Positions 30,850 to 41,154 of a stretch of 64,000 bases of DNA are shown one piece after another. The notes below the pieces were generated by a model. The model was not told the DNA's origin, ran no database searches, and was given only the letters and a program-made list of their open reading frames with translations. This DNA is from Oegoconia quadripuncta. Taxonomy: Eukaryota > Arthropoda > Insecta > Lepidoptera > Autostichidae. Numbering within the stretch: the first letter of the stretch is position 1; each line of letters starts with the position of its first letter. Position numbers and translations under genes: made by a program. The stretch lies in contig OX438757.1 in NCBI GenBank assembly GCA_949316235.1, forward strand, positions 13,262,657-13,326,656. Reading direction: 5' to 3'.

Positions 30850-31105
30850 AATTCACATAGTGGAATTTAGTTATCTGTGCTGAAAAAGTAACCAAAGGAA
30901 AAATATTATATTGTGCTACTGTATTTTAATAGTTATTCAATATTTTAAGGGAGCATTCTGGCGTCATGTGTTGCTGGTATTCTCATTCTCATACGCAGAT
31001 TAAAGTAGTGATCAGGTATAATTTAAATTCCAAAAAATTCAGCACTATTTCAGTACAGTCTTTTGACATTGTCAAAATAGCTGAATTCCACTGTGTGTAA
31101 CTTTT
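30850..31105. mobile_element. Possible fold-back element M8
   Basis: CACATAGTGGAATTTAG at 30857-30873 is reversed by CTGAATTCCACTGTGTG at 31082-31098. Inside, AACCAAAGG is matched by TTTTGGTTTC, and TTTTGACATTGTCAAAA at about 31060 forms a small hairpin. No target duplication was found, so the limits are approximate. Confidence 0.4.
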
Positions 31106-31239
31106 GGTTTCGGTATATTTTATGGCAGTACATTACTGCTACTACACCCCTAACGGAATGTGGTGAATTTGAATTATCTTTGAGATTAGAATGAGTAAAC
31201 GCGTCATAAAATTATTATGTTTCATATAAAATAACGAAT

Positions 31240-31420
31240 CCTTTTTTTATACACAATCTGAAGTTAAGATGAGGGCGAAGATGGAGACGTGCTAGCTATC
31301 TTATCTGGAATAGCCGGAAGAGAACAATGCTATCAATATCTCTGCTTGACGGCAGACTTAGGTAAGATAGTGAACCAGCTAGGCGGATATTACAAAATGT
31401 CCTACCATCAACCGTTTACC
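31240..31420 (-). mobile_element. SINE-C copy, diverged
   Basis: ACACAATCTGAAGTTAAGAT, GTGCTAGCTATCTTATCTGG, GCAGACTTAGGTAAGATAGT and TCCTACCATCAACC in SINE-C order. No head. One of the oldest copies. Confidence 0.65.
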
Positions 31421-31741
31421 TACTTAAAGTTGACTTGAATGTTACGCTATTTGGAACTTAGTTATGACGTAGTTAAACGTCATGATGGATGATACTTGGG
31501 CGAAACTATTTAGAGATTGGACGTCATTCAGCTTTATAATTGGTCAACTTGTCCACTCGGCCACCTGATCTAGAGGGGTTCAATTTAATAATTAAGTAGT
31601 TATGCGTGTGTATGTTTTATAAATAACCAACCAACGCCATGGGACAAAGAGCTCAAAACTGTTTATGATGGCAGTCCGTATTCTGCAACGGACAGGCTGA
31701 GCTGTATTATAAATAGCTATAAATTGATAATGTAGAAAACC

Positions 31742-31905
31742 TTTTTTTTATGCACAATGGGTTCGTACTTGACCTCAATCACACCTGATGTTAAGTGAAG
31801 ATGAGGTCGAAGGTGAAAGCGTACCCCAGCAACCCCAACACATTTTGGGGACTGGCTATCTTATCTCTGACAACCGGAACACAACAATGCTATTAACATT
31901 GCTAC
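31742..31905 (-). mobile_element. SINE-C copy, 5'-truncated
   Basis: T-run, ATGCACAATGGGTTCGTAC, CACACCTGATGTTAAGTGAA and GACAACCGGAACACAACAAT. It stops at AACATTGCTACC, where an F-family copy begins. Confidence 0.8.
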
Positions 31906-31909
31906 CTCC

Positions 31910-32300
31910 GGGAAAACAAATCATTAGATGATTTAAATTAATGAAACCAACTATGTTAAAAGCTGAATATCTTCGAAACGGCTCCACCGATTTTCATCAA
32001 AGATGGCCAAGAACTTATGTCAGAATTGGATCTTAAATTAAAAAAAAATTTAAAATCCCCGTAAGAATATGATATAATCCAAAAACACCAAAAAACTGTT
32101 TTAAAAGCTGAATATCTTCGAAATGGCTTAATCGATTTTTATCAAACATTACTTAGAATCTTTCTCCTCGTTTAGTCTTTAATATAACAAAAAACCGCAT
32201 TCAAATCGGACCTCGCATTACCAGATACACCCGGACAAAGAATGGAACACACACACACAACGCCGTCAAACACACAACACCAGTTTTTTGTCGAGTTTAA
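31910..32300 (-). repeat. F-family copy with a tandem core
   Basis: The block GCTGAATATCTTCGAAACGG (31963) is repeated as GCTGAATATCTTCGAAATGG (about 32107), each followed by a TTTTCATCAAA-like stretch. Further F landmarks CATTCAAATCGGACCTCGC and ACACCCGGACAAAGAATGG follow. Two F units appear joined head to tail, and a short AC run occurs at about 32249. Confidence 0.65.
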
Positions 32301-32394
32301 AAACATCGACCATACTCGACTTCTTACAAGAGTAGAAAATCATTATTGTTTTTAAGAGGTCTGAATCCAAATATGGACTATAGGTAGTATGGTA

Positions 32395-32465
32395 GTAGTG
32401 GCCCCGCAAAATCCAATGGCGTTAAATCTTGGCGGCCTGTTGTTGTCACAAACATGAAATAATGT
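32395..32465 (+). repeat. Direct repeat unit, left
   Basis: GTGGCCCCGCAAAATCCAAT, GGCGTTAAATCTTGGCGGCC and TGTTGTTGTCACAAACATG. The same blocks return at 33466-33535, 1.07 kb away in the same orientation with about 85% identity by eye. Confidence 0.55.
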
Positions 32466-33009
32466 ATTAATTACCTTGTATTAATACATAAATGTATTTC
32501 ATGGTTTATATATTATATACACTCCACCTATACATATAACTTAATATAAGTTTCTGTAGTTGGTTGTCAGTCTGCTGTCAGGCTTCACATTATTACACGA
32601 TAATTACGTTGTGACCAACGAAGTTGGGTTCACAATTACAAATGTGTGTCTAGTATAAGTTGTTTATATGTGACAATATATTGTGAACTTGTTTGTGGTC
32701 CTAATAAAAACGAAAAAAAAATAAATTATTAATGTCGGAAATATTAACGTAATATGCCCTAGTCTCTAACTCTTACAGAAAAATTAAATACGCATGTGGG
32801 TGGAGCTGGCAATCTTAATACATGTGACTTCGTACGAATCATATTCCTACGGTTGGTCATCCACATTTTATTAGTAAAGGGTGATCCGTTTCCGAATTTT
32901 TTAAAATAAATACGTTAAGGTTTGAAGGAAATGATCACATATTTTTATTGGAGAGGTGATTGAGATCAAGCCAACCCGTCGTGAAAAAAAAAATACAAAT
33001 AAATAAATA

Positions 33010-33190
33010 AATGGTGTATTTTATTACTTACATACATATGCTCACGCGTGTTTCCCGTTGGTGTAGGCAGAGACTATTGATGTCTACTTGCAACGATTCT
33101 GACATACTACTTTAGCTTCTTCCACTCATCACATGCTTTATACATGCTAGTCGGCACCTGACTCTTTTTGAGTACGTCAGTCATTTGACC
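33010..33190. repeat. Dispersed repeat, TAGGCAGAGACTA-type
   Basis: TTTCCCGTTGGTGTAGGCAG, AGACTATTGATGTCTACTTG and TTCTTCCACTCATCACATGC match in style a common lepidopteran repeat that includes GGTAGGCAGAG. The element's class is unknown to me. Confidence 0.35.
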
Positions 33191-33465
33191 CTTCCATTCA
33201 CGCTTTCGTTATTGCTTTCGTTAATCTCCTTTCACTCATTCGTTCTTTATTATTCGTGTATTTTAAAAGAATTTCAATTAAACGGCCGTGGACCTTCTAT
33301 AGCAGCCAGAATTATTCAGAGAAAGAGAAGAGAAGATTCATGTCTTTGGCAGCAGCTGATTCTTTTGATTTAATTTTCGATGACTTTCTCATAAATTTTA
33401 GGAGGTATACCGGCTATATCTCGTCCAATGTTGATTTTTAGGCAGGCGTGGAAGAGAGAACTCTC

Positions 33466-33535
33466 AACGTGGCCTCACAAAATCCAATGGTGTTAAACCT
33501 TAACGGCCTGTTGATGTCACAAATATAAAATAATG
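33466..33535 (+). repeat. Direct repeat unit, right
   Basis: GTGGCCTCACAAAATCCAAT, GGTGTTAAACCTTAACGGCC and TGTTGATGTCACAAATATA. Partner of 32395. Between the two lies a 61-codon frame (33256-33441) with ADSFDLIFDDFLINFRRYTG that resembles no domain I can name. Confidence 0.5.
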
Positions 33536-33539
33536 CGAC

Positions 33540-34035
33540 CTCTGAAATTTTAATGTAAAACAGCCAACATTTTCCAAATTTCAACGTGTTTCGCTGTGGT
33601 TACACGATCCATTTGTGTTAATGTGTTAATGCAGACCTCGATGCAAATGGTACTTTGAAAATGCGCTCTCGTTGACAGCTGTCGGATTTACAGTGTTGCC
33701 ATAAAAAACTGAAATTGGATCAGCCTTTGCTAGTCATTCGTACTAAAATAAAGTATTGATATTGGAAAACAGAATCGCAACATTTTATTTGCGTTATATT
33801 TGTATTTATTTTATTATAGCTTTTCAATTCAGTGAATTCCAAAGACTGCGTTCGTATTAAGAAACTTTTGATTAATTCTTTGCGCCTGTTTCAATTTTAA
33901 ATTATATAAATGTGTAGTGTTTAGTCGTGTATAAAATAATTTATAAAATTGTTAGTTTATAATCAACGTAACTATGTAAGTAGTCGTATCTATCAACAGA
34001 TACAGGATCATATCACACTCATGCAAAACCATAAA
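33540..34035. other. Stretch without recognised gene
   Basis: Contains GTTGACAGCTGTCGG and TTTACAGTGTTGCCA, which could be promoter-like, but no exon follows and no repeat family was recognised. Confidence 0.3.
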
Positions 34036-34039
34036 TACC

Positions 34040-34350
34040 TGACTATAAATTGAAAGTTTAGAAAACCCCCAGGTAAACAAATTATAATATCACCCATATA
34101 GACCAAAAAGCTTATCGTCGAAACGGCTTAACCGATTTTGATCAAACATGGCTAAGAACCAGGGGCTTGATTCTCACAATCTCGAGGTTTTAATGTCGAT
34201 AGACAGCAATAGGTTTGTCACATAAGTGTGAAAGAGATAGATATGCCAATGTCTATCGATAGACAAATGTCGAGTGTGCGAGAATCAGGGTCCTGTATCG
34301 TCTAGTCTTTAAAAAACCGCAGTCAACCAAACAACCTAATAAACTTAGTC
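34040..34350 (-). repeat. F-family copy interrupted by MITE M6
   Basis: TATAAATTGAAAGTTTAGAA, CGAAACGGCTTAACCGATTT, TTGATCAAACATGGCTAAGA at the left; TATCGTCTAGTCTTTAAAAA and CCGCAGTCAACC at the right. The interruption is M6 at 34160-34295. Confidence 0.65.
34160..34295. mobile_element. Nested MITE M6
   Basis: The left end CAGGGGCTTGATTCTCACA is matched by a right end reading GAGAATCAGGGTCCTG; inside, TGTCGATAGACA-type sequence occurs near each end (34191 and 34250-34265). Size is about 136 bp and no ORF is present. It sits inside an F copy, so it is younger than that copy. Confidence 0.7.
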
Positions 34351-34959
34351 GGAAAGAGCGTTATTAGACATCGTGAACAAGAAGTTTACATGGTTAACTC
34401 ATTATTTTTTGAAAAAATCTTATATTTTTTAAAACTGTGAGCATATTGTTAGTCTTTGTATGGGGAATTTCTTTTTTAATTTTTTTTACCCCTAAGTTCT
34501 CCCTTTCGGCTTAGTACCCCCTTTCTGACAAACCCTGTATAATGATCGATCATTGTCAATTTTACTTACCATTACAAACTAGCTATAAATAATTTCGTGC
34601 GAACTGTATCTATATTATTGAAAAACAGGTGTTTTATCTGCGAGCGTGTTTGCGGGCGTTTCCTTCAATTTCCTCGCGTTATATCTAGTTGTGGCCGGGG
34701 CCTGGCTGTGCGATGCGATCTACACAAACATTTATATAACTTAGTCTTCTTTAGTTTCATTTCAAGTTTCACTTTGCACAGCTGTCGCATTGTAAACTGA
34801 TATTATTTAAACATTTATAGTGAATTAAACGTCTGATTTTGAACATCATCATCTATCAACTTTGAGAGAAATTCTGTGGCATGTGTAATGGAATTATAAT
34901 TCGCCAGAGAAGCAAGACTTTCAGAGCCATGAAGGTAAAAGAAGACTGGTCATATCTGG

Positions 34960-35492
34960 ACTATGATAACCATAACTCTAAGCAAAATCTGCGGTATCCC
35001 AAAAAGATTAATTCGCTGCACCCTAAGGAACCGGTGTAGGTACACCGCAAACTCTGGTGTGTATCTCTCAAACTCTGGCCGAAAAAACTAATTAAAGCCT
35101 TCATCAAGAGGGCTACCGGGGAAGCACTGGCACTTAGTAGGAACAATTTACGCATTCTTCCAAAGATACTCACGGGGCACTGCTGTCTGAGCAAACACAT
35201 GCTCAACATGGGGCTCCGGGAAACGGGGATGTGCAGACTTTGCTTCCTCGCAGAGCAAATATCTGTACATCTGCTGTGTGAATGTGGGTCGCTGATGCGT
35301 AAACGCAATATCCACCTGGGTGTCCACTTATTGTATCCGGATGAGATAAAAACTATCGGAGCAGGAAAATAATCCAATTCCTGAAAGAGGCAAACTTGAG
35401 CAACGAACTGTAGGTAAGTGGCGATCACAATGGATCGGCAACGTCTCGCAGTGATACAGGTCTCCGTCGACACACATAGGTACAACCAATAC
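34960..35492 (+). pseudogene. Jockey/R1-type LINE, C-terminal RNase H to zinc-finger region
   Basis: Plus-strand reading gives a block KILTGHCCLSKHMLNMGL and, at about 35232, CRLCFLAEQISVHLLCEC. The second is a C-x2-C-x8-H-x2-C-x-C type motif found after the RNase H part of Jockey/R1 LINE ORF2, where the consensus starts CRxCxxxxET and contains HxLxECP. Stops and a frameshift occur upstream (GGTGTAG near 35034). The 174-codon minus-strand frame over this region is an antisense shadow. Confidence 0.75.
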
Positions 35493-35526
35493 CAAGCATA
35501 ACTTGTGAAGTCTAATATTTTGTAAA

Positions 35527-35742
35527 CTGATCCTGGCTAGCTACCACCATCTTATCTAAATCTACCGCCAAGCAGCAATGTTAATAGCATTGTTGTGTTC
35601 CGGTTGTCAGGGATAAGATAGCCAGTCCCCCAAATGTGTTGGGGTTTCCGGCTCAGTACGCTTCCACCTTCAACCTCATCTTCACTTAACATCAGGTGTG
35701 ATTGAGGTCAAGTACGAACCCTTTGTGCATAAAAAAAAATCC
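35527..35742 (+). mobile_element. SINE-C copy, 5'-truncated
   Basis: CTGGCTAGCTACCACCATCT through GTTGTGTTCCGGTTGTCAGG and TCACTTAACATCAGGTGTG to CATAAAAAAAAA. The head is missing. High similarity to the copies at 43474 and 57637. Confidence 0.85.
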
Positions 35743-35749
35743 CTGTATT

Positions 35750-36130
35750 GAAAAAATATTTAAGCAAAACCTTGAAATATTTTTCGAAGTCCAGACTATA
35801 AGGGATTTTGTAAATGAAAAGAAAAGTCCCCATGTACCCCGAAGAAAAATATTTTTTAAGATTATTTTCATTATGGGCTACAATTATGTATAATCATGCC
35901 AAGTTACAGATTTATAGCACTAATTGTTGGCGAGTAAAACAGTGAAACAAGAAGTCTGATGAAACCTAAGACTTGAACGATAAGGAGTTTGACTACGGAA
36001 TACTAAAAACGTGGTCAGTGACCGGATAAAGACATTTCTATTAAAAACTTTAGAAGTCGCATCACGCGTGACCTGTCGTCACTTGGTCAATATCAAAGAG
36101 TAGGTATAGTACCTAGGAAAAGATCGTATA
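35750..36130. other. Stretch without recognised gene
   Basis: A 63-codon frame at 35702 starts inside SINE tail and is not supported. No other signal. Confidence 0.35.
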
Positions 36131-36131
36131 G

Positions 36132-36205
36132 GCCAGTGTTTCTTAAACTTTCTGCAGTAACGGACCACTTTTAACAATTTAAAAAATTCCCCGTCAAAAA
36201 ATATT
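36132..36205 (+). mobile_element. Left end of a hAT-like element (one-sided)
   Basis: CAGTGTTTCTTAAACTTTCT then CGGACCACTTTTAACAATTT looks like the terminal part of hAT elements, whose ends commonly read CAGTGTTTCTCAAAC followed by a CGGACCACTT-type block. No matching right end was found by eye within 1.3 kb. Confidence 0.45.
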
Positions 36206-36660
36206 ATAAGAAAAGAAAACAAGCTTTTATATGAATAATCACTTTTATTGGTAGTTTCATTACACTTACTAATACTTAATTAAATGTTACCCATATTAAG
36301 GGCCGTCTCACTAAATTTTTTTTTAATTGCTTTAACAGGCAACAAATTCTCAATTGTAGGGCATCTCAACCTTGAGAATGGTTATTAATATGGGCCTAAG
36401 TTAATGAGAAGGATGTTGCTGTTTGGTCTCAATAAGCACATTAAATTGTGTAATTGTCTTCGACAAGGCAAATCACATATCATCTGCGACCTTCAATCGT
36501 TTGTGAATTTGTTTTTATCGATACTATTTGAATCGAGAACCCTGCCTCAGAAAGATATGTTATTAGGTAATAAATATGTTAAGAGCATTCCCTACAAACT
36601 GTCAAGTCCAAATGTTTCTGAATACATAGACCGATTGTAATGGAACTTTATATGTATAAG
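36206..36660. other. Interior of the hAT-like region, no ORF recognised
   Basis: A 78-codon plus-strand frame (36404-36640) has coding-like length but no hAT transposase motif that I can see. Unassigned. Confidence 0.3.
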
Positions 36661-36672
36661 CAGGATACACAA

Positions 36673-36812
36673 GTCTAAAAAGTTAATAGGAAACTTTGCA
36701 AAACATCGAATTTACAAGAATATATTGCATGTTTTCAGTTACTATGGAAAGCTTAAAGTCGCTCTTGTTTCAATACTCCTTTTCGAAAATGTTCTCTACT
36801 AACTTTTTAGAC
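36673..36812. mobile_element. Small MITE M7, about 140 bp
   Basis: The left end GTCTAAAAAGTTAATAGG is matched by the right end CTACTAACTTTTTAGAC (17 of 18). It is close to the minimum size for a MITE. The flanks show no clear duplication. Confidence 0.55.
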
Positions 36813-36819
36813 CTATGCA

Positions 36820-37415
36820 TGTGCTTTTTTCTTCTTATAATTTAAGAGCGACGCTCTTGTCGGAGAAGTATGCGCGATTCTTTCTATTTGCACGTGCTAT
36901 ACGCGTACAAAATTACATTAGAATTCGTATCGAAAATCCGTGCGGGATATACCCTCTAAAAGGTGAACTGAGCTACTGTGGATCCCTGATACACCAGTAG
37001 AACCCAAGATACCCTGGAGGAGATGTTAAAATGGTGTGACTAGAATGTACCGTACATAATGTAGTGGGAACCTACCTACCCAATTATTTAAGTTATATAC
37101 TTATATCAGTACTGGTTGATTATAAACTTTTATACGTTCATTATTCTTATCAGGTAAAATTAGCTTTTAAATCAGATCAGAATACTTTATTGTCAGCGGC
37201 ATTAATCAATAGACCTACCAATGCATATAAGCTTATAAAGGTAATAAGATTTTTTGCAAGGGTAGGTCCAGTCTACGAGTTAGGGGGACTATACGTTGGT
37301 AAGAAGTCCAGCCTGAACAGGCTCCAAAATAACAAAAATAAATCCCAATTAATAATAATAAACAATAAATCAATCCAATTCTCTTAATTGCGCAATTAAT
37401 ATTTTTAAAATTAAT
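36820..37415. other. Stretch without recognised gene
   Basis: Open frames of 61 and 107 codons are present (36815, 37064) but lack good starts, splice sites or domains. Repeats start again at 37418. Confidence 0.35.
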
Positions 37416-37417
37416 AT

Positions 37418-37640
37418 AAACACACGGCGCTATCTAATCTAAACTAAGCAACTAGGCTAGTATCATGGATACTAGATGATTGATATACTACACAAATATA
37501 TTTTTTTTATAAATAAATGAAAACATCCATAACCCAACACATGCCCATGATCAATATACAAAAATTTGCTCCTAGCGCGATTTAAACCCACGACCTTTTA
37601 GTATAGCAGTTTAACCACTACACCAAACAGGTCGTCAAAG
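37418..37640 (-). mobile_element. SINE-A copy, older
   Basis: CACACGGCGCTATCTAATCT, TGGATACTAGATGATTGATA, CGCGATTTAAACCCACGACC and TTAACCACTACACCAAACAG. The B-box region is eroded (TTTAAACC instead of TTCGAACC). Confidence 0.75.
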
Positions 37641-37671
37641 TAAAAAAATGTGTAAGAAGTAAATGTCAAAA

Positions 37672-37830
37672 TTATTCCAACCTCTTCACGCCTAAACCGC
37701 TGGACGGATTTGCATGATATTTTGTTAGTAGACAGATTAGGATCTGGTTTAACATATAGGCAAATTTTTTTGCTGAACCGATTTTGTTGAAATGGTTCTC
37801 CGAACGAAGTCGCGGGCAACAGCTAGTACT
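37672..37830 (+). repeat. E-family copy (CTCTTCACG subtype)
   Basis: CAACCTCTTCACGCCTAAAC, GACGGATTTGCATGATATTT, TGCTGAACCGATTTTGTTG and GTCGCGGGCAACAGCTAGTA. The GGGCAACAGCTAGT end is intact, the AATATTATAAATGCG end is missing. Confidence 0.7.
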
Positions 37831-37839
37831 TGTTATAAA

Positions 37840-38565
37840 AAAAGGTTAAAAATGTTTGACAAGTATTAAGAATACTAGGTATTGAGAGTGTGCTGAAGCA
37901 CTCAATCTCAGTAAATGTCTAGGATTACTAGTACCTAGAGCTTCCCCTTAGGGCATCTCATGACGACTATTTGAAGTGATAGAAACGTGCGACTGCATCG
38001 CTACATGCGCTCGTTTATTATATTTGTAATGCATGACAGAAGCGATAATGTTAGCGATAAAGTCGCATTGCGATCAGTTGATTGCCCCCTATCGTTTAGC
38101 ATCGCCACGGCTGGATCAATGCCCACTGTATCGATTCAGTATTGCGACTGAATTCCACATCGGAGGAAAGAAAGAGCGCCAGTCAATTGATTTTTATCGT
38201 ACAATAATTATTGTTTCACAGAAACGGTTAATGAGAAATTAGGTTTTTAATCAAGCAACGACGTTATATTAGATAGAAGGAATTGTTAATTTTTCAAAGG
38301 GTAATAAGAATTGACACTCGCTGATCACATTTATATAAATAAAAAATAATGATCTTTCTATCTTCATGTGGCAAAATATGACTAGTTTTGGCTCTCATCG
38401 GGCACACGATTTCTTGTACAGGCCATTGTTCTGTCTACAGTTTGGCCAGGAAAAGAAAAAAAATAAGTTTTACATTAAAAATATTCATAAAAACAATCTT
38501 TTAATTTTGCATCATGATTATCACGTATTATTCTAGTAAAAAAAAAAGACGAATAACCTGAAGTC
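37840..38565. other. Stretch without recognised gene
   Basis: A GC-richer part (38030-38180) contains repeated short GCGAT-type motifs but no coding frame beyond 69 codons. Unassigned. Confidence 0.3.
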
Positions 38566-38569
38566 CATC

Positions 38570-38885
38570 AAGACATAATAATGGCAATATTCTGGCTCCA
38601 TCTTCAGACTCATCGTCACCATGTGTAATGGAAAGTGCTCATGGCAACAAATCAAACTTGCCCAAATTCGACTATCTTGCAATTTGCCATCAGGGAGTTT
38701 CAGTCCCTACATCCCGGCTTAGGATCAGGTAGATAGTACCATAATATTGCATTGTCACCGAACTTATATAAGTGGGCCAAATTTCAGCTCAATCAGATAC
38801 TAGCAAGTGGTTGAGAAAATTGCAAATTTTGAAACGGATGTACGAACATTGCAAACTAAATAAAAGTGAACATTAAAAACCTTAA
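38570..38885. repeat. Dispersed repeat, probable LINE 3' UTR
   Basis: GGAAAGTGCTCATGGCAACA, AATCAAACTTGCCC and AAATTTCAGCTCAATCAGA with an AAGTGGTTGAGAAAATTGCA stretch ending in AAATAAAAG. I recall this block as a frequent lepidopteran LINE end. No ORF. Confidence 0.4.
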
Positions 38886-39221
38886 CTGGCAATATGGAAG
38901 CTTCACAGAAAATTTTTTTTTCACAAATACTATATAGTGTTGCTATGTAAAGTAGATGTAGTTCCTATTTTTTCGGTTTGCTTCTCTATTTGTCCAAACT
39001 GTACTACGAACATCTATCTGCAGATGTACGCGACGAAACAAAATACGAAACATTTAATATAGCTAACAGAAAAACCTTTTGTTGGAAAACGTAATCTAGT
39101 CCGGTGACTAGAGTCTCGAGTAGGCTGGCGGCATTGCTTCGTTGAATAGTAGACAGTAATGTATTAATATGCGCAATAATGATTACATTTATTATTTGTG
39201 AATATGACATATCAAAGTTGA

Positions 39222-39224
39222 TAT

Positions 39225-39311
<87 letters not shown>
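39222..39311. repeat. AT dinucleotide microsatellite
   Basis: An almost uninterrupted AT run of about 88 bp (39226-39311). The apparent open frames across it (runs of Tyr-Ile) are an artefact. Confidence 0.98.
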
Positions 39312-39314
<3 letters not shown>

Positions 39315-40200
39315 GTTATTTTAAAGTTTTAAGGATATTTCACAATTGTAATAATGGTTACCGAACTTATTATGTTATTAATTAAGAAAACCCAAAAGTT
39401 ATCAAAAATAATAACATGTCGTACCGCAATATGAAATTACGTTACCACTACGAAAATTGTAAAACAGTGGGCTGGTAGTTGTAATTTCTGAAGAATATTA
39501 AGAAGTAAATAAATAAATTGTATAATATTGTTTATAAATATTGTACAAATGTTATTGTAAGTAAACAAAGAATTGAATACAAAAAAATTAAATATTAAGA
39601 ATTTAAGAAGTAAAAAATATTTTTATCCTCTTTCATAACGACTTGCAGTATCAACGTAAATTAAACTTTATTGCAATAACTTTAAGGTTTACTTTTCTTT
39701 GAAATACATATATTTGACCGCTCTGACCGTCAACGCAAATTTCATACTAACTGTACTTGTTAACAAAGGAAGAAACAGTCTTAAAATTAATGAAATGGTA
39801 AAATTATGAGCAGTTATCTTAGCTCGTCTCATTTCAGCAAGTTTTCAAAGGATTGCAGTGATTAAGGGGAGCATAATAATTTAGCCAGAACAATCAAGCC
39901 CCGAAAGTTATGCCCGAAGTTCTGGCGTGTTTGCTAGAATTTAAACTATCCCGGAATAGTGGTATAAATACACGAGCCACAGGAATACCTCAAAAACTAG
40001 AGACGCATATTCGTGACAATTTATCGACATATGAATCGTATGTATGTTTATTTTATAGTTTTGAGTTTTGCATCTGACACATTGCGATCTTTTTGAAACG
40101 ATTGACTTGGTTGATAATCTTATTACTGAATTTTAAAAATTAATGGTTTCAAAATTGAGAGCAGGCATGATATAAGTCATGTCTAGAAAATATATAGCAG
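39312..40200. other. Stretch without recognised gene
   Basis: AT-rich, with no frame, repeat head or TIR that I could support. Confidence 0.35.
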
Positions 40201-40204
40201 GTAG

Positions 40205-40345
40205 ACGTTAATGGAGTAAGATTACTAAGCTCTTGAGTTAAGGCATTCCACAGGGCTCAATATTGGGCCGTTTTCTGTTTTTGTTTGATATAAATTATGT
40301 CGCATCTAAGGTCCAGTCCAGAACTTATAATATACATGGCAGAAC
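40205..40345 (+). pseudogene. LINE reverse transcriptase scrap
   Basis: From 40245 the plus strand reads IPQGSILGRFLFLFDINYVA. This is the conserved box GVPQGSILGPLLFLIYINDL, with Pro to Arg in one place. The flanks are truncated: only about 45 codons of the RT domain remain and they end at the mariner fossil. Confidence 0.75.
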
Positions 40346-40371
40346 TCTTCGCTTAGTTTTGAAGAGCCAAT

Positions 40372-41150
40372 AGGTAATAAAAGGTATTTTCAGGAGTTAC
40401 GCTTGAAGACCATATGGTGCGAGCTCCACGTTTTCAGAAGCTAAGAATTCCTTAGGCATGTTCGCTGTATGCGGAGAAGCTTTATCATGGTGCAAGAAGA
40501 TATGACCTCTCGGTTGTTACTCCCGAACTGCTCAAACCTGTCTTTCTTCTCAAGTGGAATCGTGCAAACAGGGCCTATCTGGGTGAAAAAATCCACAAAA
40601 TTTTTGCCCACATATTTCGCCTAACTTTGTTGGTCTGCTACCAACACACAATCACAAAACTGTTGATTTCTCTGAATCTTAAAAATAAATCGTGTGGTAC
40701 CACATCATCATGTCCATGTCGTCCAGACGTCCATGATCATATATTACGATTAAGTCTTGCACCATTCAACAAGAGCGAGTTTCTTTTATTAAGCAAATGA
40801 GGAATCTAGGGACAACAAAGTATCCCAACTTTTAAAATGTTGATATAATCTTTTTTGGGACAAATCCAAAACCCAATTATTTTTAATCCAAAGCTCATCC
40901 AAATTTCTTAAATATATCCTCGAGTCTTCTAGCCACAGTCGAGAGTAGTAGCCACCGTTTCAGTTGAGCATCGACCAACGAATCTCATCTTGGAGCGAAA
41001 ATCTGCCACAATTAAATTCAGTGTGCCACGCGGTGCTCAGATGAGGTGCTTCCTTTCCAAAAGCATTTTGAAGGCGAAAAGGGCAATGTTGCGGATAAAT
41101 AGAATGCTTTTAAATTCATAGGAAATCGCCCTAAAATCTTTTACAATTTT
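40372..41150 (-). pseudogene. Mariner-family transposase fossil, frameshifted
   Basis: Read on the minus strand from about 41100 downward, fragments fall in mariner order: AFGKEAPHLSTAWHTEFN with CGRFSLQDEIR (HTH region), KKLALVEWCKT, then QTNKVRR, GPVCTIPLEKK and, at about 40500, HHDKASPHTANMPKEFLASE. The last is the second catalytic aspartate box (HHDNAxxHTA). The pieces lie in different frames with stops between them, so at least four disruptions have occurred. The C-terminal third with the third catalytic residue is missing, replaced at 40345 by a LINE scrap. Clade: probably related to mariners with an SxQDEFR-type N-terminus, not resolved further. Confidence 0.75.
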
Positions 41151-41154
41151 TATT

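Noticed and set aside
32395..33535. LTR retrotransposon with short LTRs
   Set aside because: The direct repeats are only about 70 bp, lack TG...CA ends as a pair, and the interior has no primer-binding site, gag or pol.
34961..35485. 174-codon open frame on the minus strand
   Set aside because: It is antisense to a LINE fragment whose plus strand shows recognisable GHCCLSKHM and C-x2-C-x8-H motifs. The minus frame has no domain and many rare-composition residues.
36404..36640. 78-codon frame as a hAT transposase
   Set aside because: It lies after a hAT-like left end but no transposase motif or right end was found.
36404..37387. Several open frames of 61-107 codons taken as genes
   Set aside because: They lack ATG in good context, splice sites, codon bias and known domains, and lengths like these are expected by chance in AT-rich DNA.
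39179..39385. Open frame with a Tyr-Ile repeat
   Set aside because: It is an AT microsatellite read as protein.
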